A DNA stretch of 9,062 nt, taken from contig JAZNOL010000055.1 of the NCBI GenBank assembly GCA_045580815.1, forward strand, positions 1 through 9,062. Direction: 5' to 3'. Numbering within the stretch: the stretch's first letter is position 1; the number at the start of each line of letters is the position of its first letter. Origin of the DNA: JAZNOL01 sp045580815 (GTDB lineage: Bacteria; Bacillota; Clostridia; RUG12999). The position numbers and the translations under genes were made by a program. The notes below the pieces were generated by a model. It had not been told where the DNA came from. It worked only from the letters and a program-made list of their open reading frames with translations, and did not search any database. Below are positions 5,481-9,062 of this stretch, one piece after another.

Positions 5481-6652
5481 ATATAAAACAGTCTTTTTCA
5501 CTTGCAGTAAAAAGCTTGATGGGCAGTAAAATGCGCTCGTTCTTGACAATGCTTGGTATTATTATCGGCGTAGGTGCGGTTATTATTCTCATGAGTGTTA
5601 TGGAAGGTTATACGCGTCTGATGCTTGACCAATTTGAAAGCATGGGTACTAACCTTATAACAGTGAGTCTTAGGGGTAGGGGAAGTAACAAAACAGTTAC
5701 AGATGACCAGATGATGGCACTTATTGATGAAAATTCGGATACAATAGCCTACATAAGTCCTACCGTATCACTTATGCCCACAATTAAACACGGTACAGAA
5801 AGTGACACCACAACATGTACCGGCGTAAACGAAATGTATATGGATATTAAAAAACTGGAACTGGATTCCGGGCGTTTTCTCGAATATGTAGATGTAGAAC
5901 GCCGACAGAAAAACTGTGTTGTGGGAACATATATTGTTAAAAATTATTTTGACGGACAAAGTCCTCTTGGGCAACAGCTTAAAATAAATGGAAGCAATTA
6001 TACAGTTGTTGGTGTTATAGAAGAAACTGCAGATTCGAAAGAGAATTCTGCCGATGATGCAATTTATATTCCGTATACACTGGCAACAACAATGTCACGT
6101 AACGCATTTGTAAGCAGCTACAGCGTAAGTGCGACAGATAAATCGACAGTTGATGCGGCGGCAGATGCTGTTGAAAAGCTTCTTTATAAAACCTATTCAA
6201 ATTCAAATTTCTATACTGTGATAAAAATGAGTGCCGTTATGGAATTGCTTGACGAAATGACCGGCACACTTTCGCTGGTTTTGGCAGGTATTGCCGGAAT
6301 TTCTCTGCTTGTTGGCGGTATAGGTATTATGAATATTATGCTTGTGTCGGTAACTGAGAGAACACGCGAAATCGGTATCAGAAAATCACTTGGTGCACGG
6401 CGACGTGATATAATGAGTCAGTTTGTGGTAGAAGCGGCAACAACAAGCTCCATAGGAGGCATACTCGGTATACTTTTTGGATTCCTGGGTTCATTCGGAA
6501 TGGGCAATGCTTTGGATTTAAATGCTACGCCAACTCTGACTTCGGTTATTATAGCTTTTGGCGTTTCGGTTACAATAGGTATTGTTTTCGGATATTTCCC
6601 GGCAAGCAAGGCTTCCAAACTCAATCCTATTGACGCATTGCGATACGATTAA
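5477..6652 (+). CDS. MacB-type ABC transporter permease
   Basis: A 391-aa membrane subunit of the type VII ABC class (MacB/FtsX-like). The layout is classic: a short amphipathic start and helix 1 (about 21-42, TMLGIIIGVGAVIILMSV), then a large extracytoplasmic domain (about 43-262). Three helices follow near the C-terminus (about 266-290, 324-344 and 355-376). Family signatures are visible in the early MRSFLTMLGIIIGV, in VGGIGIMNIMLVSVTERTREIGIRKSLGA (split over 279-307) and in the ending FPASKASKLNPIDALRYD. The periplasmic-type domain contains the usual small-residue sites GVNEMY and SGRFLEYVDV and a NYTVVGVI strand. In this family the helices do not form a channel but transmit ATP-driven movement to the outer domain and adaptor. 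GGAGG at 5462-5466 lies 10 bases before the ATG. It is intact with normal length. Confidence 0.94.
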   Translation: MNIKQSFSLAVKSLMGSKMRSFLTMLGIIIGVGAVIILMSVMEGYTRLMLDQFESMGTNLITVSLRGRGSNKTVTDDQMMALIDENSDTIAYISPTVSLMPTIKHGTESDTTTCTGVNEMYMDIKKLELDSGRFLEYVDVERRQKNCVVGTYIVKNYFDGQSPLGQQLKINGSNYTVVGVIEETADSKENSADDAIYIPYTLATTMSRNAFVSSYSVSATDKSTVDAAADAVEKLLYKTYSNSNFYTVIKMSAVMELLDEMTGTLSLVLAGIAGISLLVGGIGIMNIMLVSVTERTREIGIRKSLGARRRDIMSQFVVEAATTSSIGGILGILFGFLGSFGMGNALDLNATPTLTSVIIAFGVSVTIGIVFGYFPASKASKLNPIDALRYD

Positions 6653-6672
6653 TAAGAAAGGAACATGTATTT

Positions 6673-9000
6673 ATGAAAAAAATCATTTGCACATTACTTG
6701 TGCTGACGGTTATGCTTTCGTCTGCGGTATTTGCGTCGGATATATATTATTCGGAAAGCGATATCCAAAACCTTATGTCACAGCTTGATATAATGAATGG
6801 TTACGAAGACGGAAGCTTTCATCCCGAACGCAATGTAACACGTGCCGAATTTGCAAAAATGGCGGTAAATGCATCACAGTATCATAATATGGTTGCACCT
6901 ACTGCGACATCATCACCGTTTAAAGATGTTTCTTATCAGCACTGGGCAGCACCGTATATAAAGGTTGCTTCTGTAAACAAGATTATAAACGGATATCCGG
7001 ATTCTACATATCAGCCTGATAAAAATGTAAGCTATGAAGAAGCGGTAACCGTAGCGATTAATCTGCTGGGTTACACATCTGCGGATTTTACTGCAAGCTG
7101 GCCTTACGGTCATCTTGGTACGGCACAGCAGATAGGTCTTACCGATAACGTTGACGGACATGTGGGCGAGGCACTCACACGAGGTCAGGTACGTACACTG
7201 CTTTTTAATATGCTTATGACAGAAGCACGCACCTCAAACGCAGGTTCAACAAGAACAACCTACGAATCCACAAACGGGGCATCTACAACAACGACGGTTT
7301 CAACGGTTTCGGCTTCCTCTGCTTCAGGCAGAAAATATATCACAAATCTTGATTACACACTTGTTGAAGATGCGGTTATTATTGCCACATCTGCAGAAAA
7401 TACCGCCGTTGCGGCAGGCAAAGTACTTACATCGGCAGGCACATACAAAACATCGTCTTCTTTTGATGCATCGTATGTAGGTAAACGTGGTGACATTCTG
7501 CTCAACTCCAATAACGAATTTGTATTTTTCTTTCCTACTGAACAGATGATAAATGCATATAATCTTTATTCTGTCTTGGATAACGATTTGCTAGTTTATT
7601 CCGGTAGCGGTATTGAATCGCTCGGTCTTGACAGTGGTACAGCCGTGTATTATGATGCATCACGGACAACGCTCTCGGCAGTAAGCGGCAGACTGGAAAT
7701 GGGTAGTGAAGTAAGGCTGTACAAAGATTCTATGGGAAACATTGAATATGTCTTTGTTTCAAAAGATTCTGTTTCAGAGCCTTTTACAAACAATGGCAAC
7801 TGGAAATCTGTCCTCGGTGTTGCAGAAGACCCAACTGTTATCCGTGACGGCAAAGCTGCCACATCTGCGGATATATCAATTAATGATGTTGTTTATTATT
7901 CATCATCGCTTAACATAGTGTGGGCATACAGCAAAAAGGTAACAGGTATTTACGAGGCTTCTTCACCTAACCGTGAAACACCGTCGTCTGTGACAATTTC
8001 TGGAACAACATATAGCATTGAAACTGCTGAGGCAATGCATAAACTGTCTGCAGGTTCAAGTTATACTCTTGGAGATACGGTAACTATTCTTATCGGAAAA
8101 AGCGGCGGAATTGCGGATGTTCTTGATGCTTCAAAAAGTTCATTAGGAACACTTTACGGATATGTTCTTTCAACCGGAAACAAAGCGTTTTCCGACACAG
8201 AAAGCAACACCGTAACATCACCCTATGCAGAAATTGCTCTTCCCGATGGAAGTGCAAATATATATAAAACAAAAAGTAATTACAGCAATCTGGTAAACCG
8301 TATTGTCAGCATTAAAATAGCAGACGGCGTTGCCTCGCTTAATGCAGTGTCGCAAACAAGCAGTATTTCGGGCAAATTTAATACATCAACAATGACGCTT
8401 GGCGGCAAAGCGGTTAGCAGCGATGTTGAAATTATTGATGTTTCAACAACACTTGCCAGCGAAAAAGGTGTGTTCAAACACATTTATCCACAGAGATTAA
8501 ATGGTGTTACGGTAAACAGCTCAGATATTCTTTATTGCGGACAAAATGCACTCGGTGAGATTACTCAGCTTATTTTGAAAAATGTTACCGGTGACTGTTT
8601 TGATTACGGCCTTATTACGGCACATCCCAAAGATTCGACTCAGTTTACAGTTTTAAATGCAACAAACTTCTTAAACTTTAATATTTCGAACTATTCGCTT
8701 ACAGCAGGTCAGCCCGTGAGAATAAATTCGCCCAATTCACTGACAAAGCTTTCTCTTGCAAAAGGCACATTTACCGAAATGGCAGACTCGTACATTGAAA
8801 TCGGCAGTACAAAATATATGCTGTCTGATAGTGTTATTGTTTACGATTGCACAAAATCGCTTTCGGGAATTTATAATGTGATTCCTCTTTCGGATATTGT
8901 GGGACTTTCACGTTCGGACGTAACACTTGAAGCGTATTATGATGCTGTACCCTCCGAAGGCGGTAGAATTCGTGTAATAAAAGCAACTTTTAAAAATTAA
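6673..9000 (+). CDS. Secreted SLH-domain cell-surface protein with a large beta-repeat C-terminal region
   Basis: A 775-aa exported protein. A signal peptide (1-21, MKKIICTLLVLTVMLSSAVFA) is followed by three SLH segments. SLH1 covers about 28-70, with NGYEDGSFHPERNVTRAEF. SLH2 covers about 82-135, with FKDVSYQHWAAPYI and NGYPDSTYQPDKNVSYEEA. SLH3 covers about 140-185, with ALTRGQVRTLLFNML. SLH domains hold proteins to pyruvylated wall polymers; the polymer-binding TRAE motif is kept in SLH1, but is SYEE in SLH2 and TRGQ in SLH3. A Ser/Thr-rich linker (about 186-219) leads to about 555 residues with no domain I recognise, apparently a degenerate beta-rich repeat. No catalytic motif, LPXTG or C-terminal membrane helix is visible. 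AAGGA at 6658-6662 sits 10 bases before the start. It lies 20 nt after the permease with no terminator between and is the last gene of the operon. Its link to the exporter is inferred from position only. Confidence 0.9.
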   Translation: MKKIICTLLVLTVMLSSAVFASDIYYSESDIQNLMSQLDIMNGYEDGSFHPERNVTRAEFAKMAVNASQYHNMVAPTATSSPFKDVSYQHWAAPYIKVASVNKIINGYPDSTYQPDKNVSYEEAVTVAINLLGYTSADFTASWPYGHLGTAQQIGLTDNVDGHVGEALTRGQVRTLLFNMLMTEARTSNAGSTRTTYESTNGASTTTTVSTVSASSASGRKYITNLDYTLVEDAVIIATSAENTAVAAGKVLTSAGTYKTSSSFDASYVGKRGDILLNSNNEFVFFFPTEQMINAYNLYSVLDNDLLVYSGSGIESLGLDSGTAVYYDASRTTLSAVSGRLEMGSEVRLYKDSMGNIEYVFVSKDSVSEPFTNNGNWKSVLGVAEDPTVIRDGKAATSADISINDVVYYSSSLNIVWAYSKKVTGIYEASSPNRETPSSVTISGTTYSIETAEAMHKLSAGSSYTLGDTVTILIGKSGGIADVLDASKSSLGTLYGYVLSTGNKAFSDTESNTVTSPYAEIALPDGSANIYKTKSNYSNLVNRIVSIKIADGVASLNAVSQTSSISGKFNTSTMTLGGKAVSSDVEIIDVSTTLASEKGVFKHIYPQRLNGVTVNSSDILYCGQNALGEITQLILKNVTGDCFDYGLITAHPKDSTQFTVLNATNFLNFNISNYSLTAGQPVRINSPNSLTKLSLAKGTFTEMADSYIEIGSTKYMLSDSVIVYDCTKSLSGIYNVIPLSDIVGLSRSDVTLEAYYDAVPSEGGRIRVIKATFKN

Positions 9001-9013
9001 TAATAAAAAAGGA

Positions 9014-9059
9014 GGCTGCAAGCAAAATGATTTCATTTTGCTTACAGCCCCACTTTTTT
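9014..9059 (+). terminator. Strong intrinsic terminator ending the exporter-SLH operon
   Basis: The arms 9020-9030 and 9033-9043 pair over about 10 to 11 bp. After a C-A mismatch, 9014-9018 pairs with 9045-9049 (GGCTG/CAGCC). A run of six T follows at 9054-9059. It begins 14 bases after the SLH stop. An ATG in its left arm (9027) opens only a frame through the hairpin and is not a gene. Confidence 0.88.
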
Positions 9060-9062
9060 AGT

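Noticed and set aside
6582..6788. Small plus-strand open frame bridging the permease end and the SLH gene
   Set aside because: It overlaps both real genes in another frame and has no ribosome site or recognisable content.

Overview
The window reads as chromosomal DNA from a low-GC, Gram-positive-type Firmicute, most likely an uncultured gut-type Clostridia member. Reasons are the strong AGGAGG-type ribosome sites, the AT-rich codon use, an S-layer-homology (SLH) surface protein, a MacB-type exporter with a membrane-anchored adaptor but no outer-membrane partner in view, and small palindromic repeats of a kind I recall from gut Clostridia. The species cannot be fixed from the sequence.

Layout. 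Positions 1-380 hold the 3' part (possibly nearly all) of an unrecognised small acidic protein. Positions 381-840 are non-coding and dense with structure. An array of short hairpins separated by an ATGAATTG word (about 451-621) lies between two imperfect 30-bp direct repeats. It is followed by a separate MITE-like element (about 672-804) with nested inverted repeats. A two-gene unit follows (855-2796): a cation diffusion facilitator with a manganese-type metal site and, 1 nt downstream, a metallo-beta-lactamase-fold hydrolase. It is closed by an intrinsic terminator at 2806-2847.

The main unit runs from an extended -10 promoter at 2890-2898 to a strong terminator at 9014-9059. It encodes, in order, a 614-aa HlyD/MacA-type adaptor that contains two complete adaptor modules, a MacB-type ABC ATPase, a MacB-type permease and a 775-aa secreted SLH protein. 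The first three overlap by 1 and 4 nt; the SLH gene follows after 20 nt with its own ribosome site and no terminator between. The likely picture is an ATP-driven exporter or mechanotransmission complex in the cytoplasmic membrane, made together with a protein that would sit on the cell-wall polymer outside it. The substrate is unknown.

The most notable points are the duplicated adaptor, the coupling of a tripartite-type exporter to an SLH protein whose 550-residue C-terminal part looks like a degenerate beta-rich repeat, and the ordered hairpin array in the left intergenic region.
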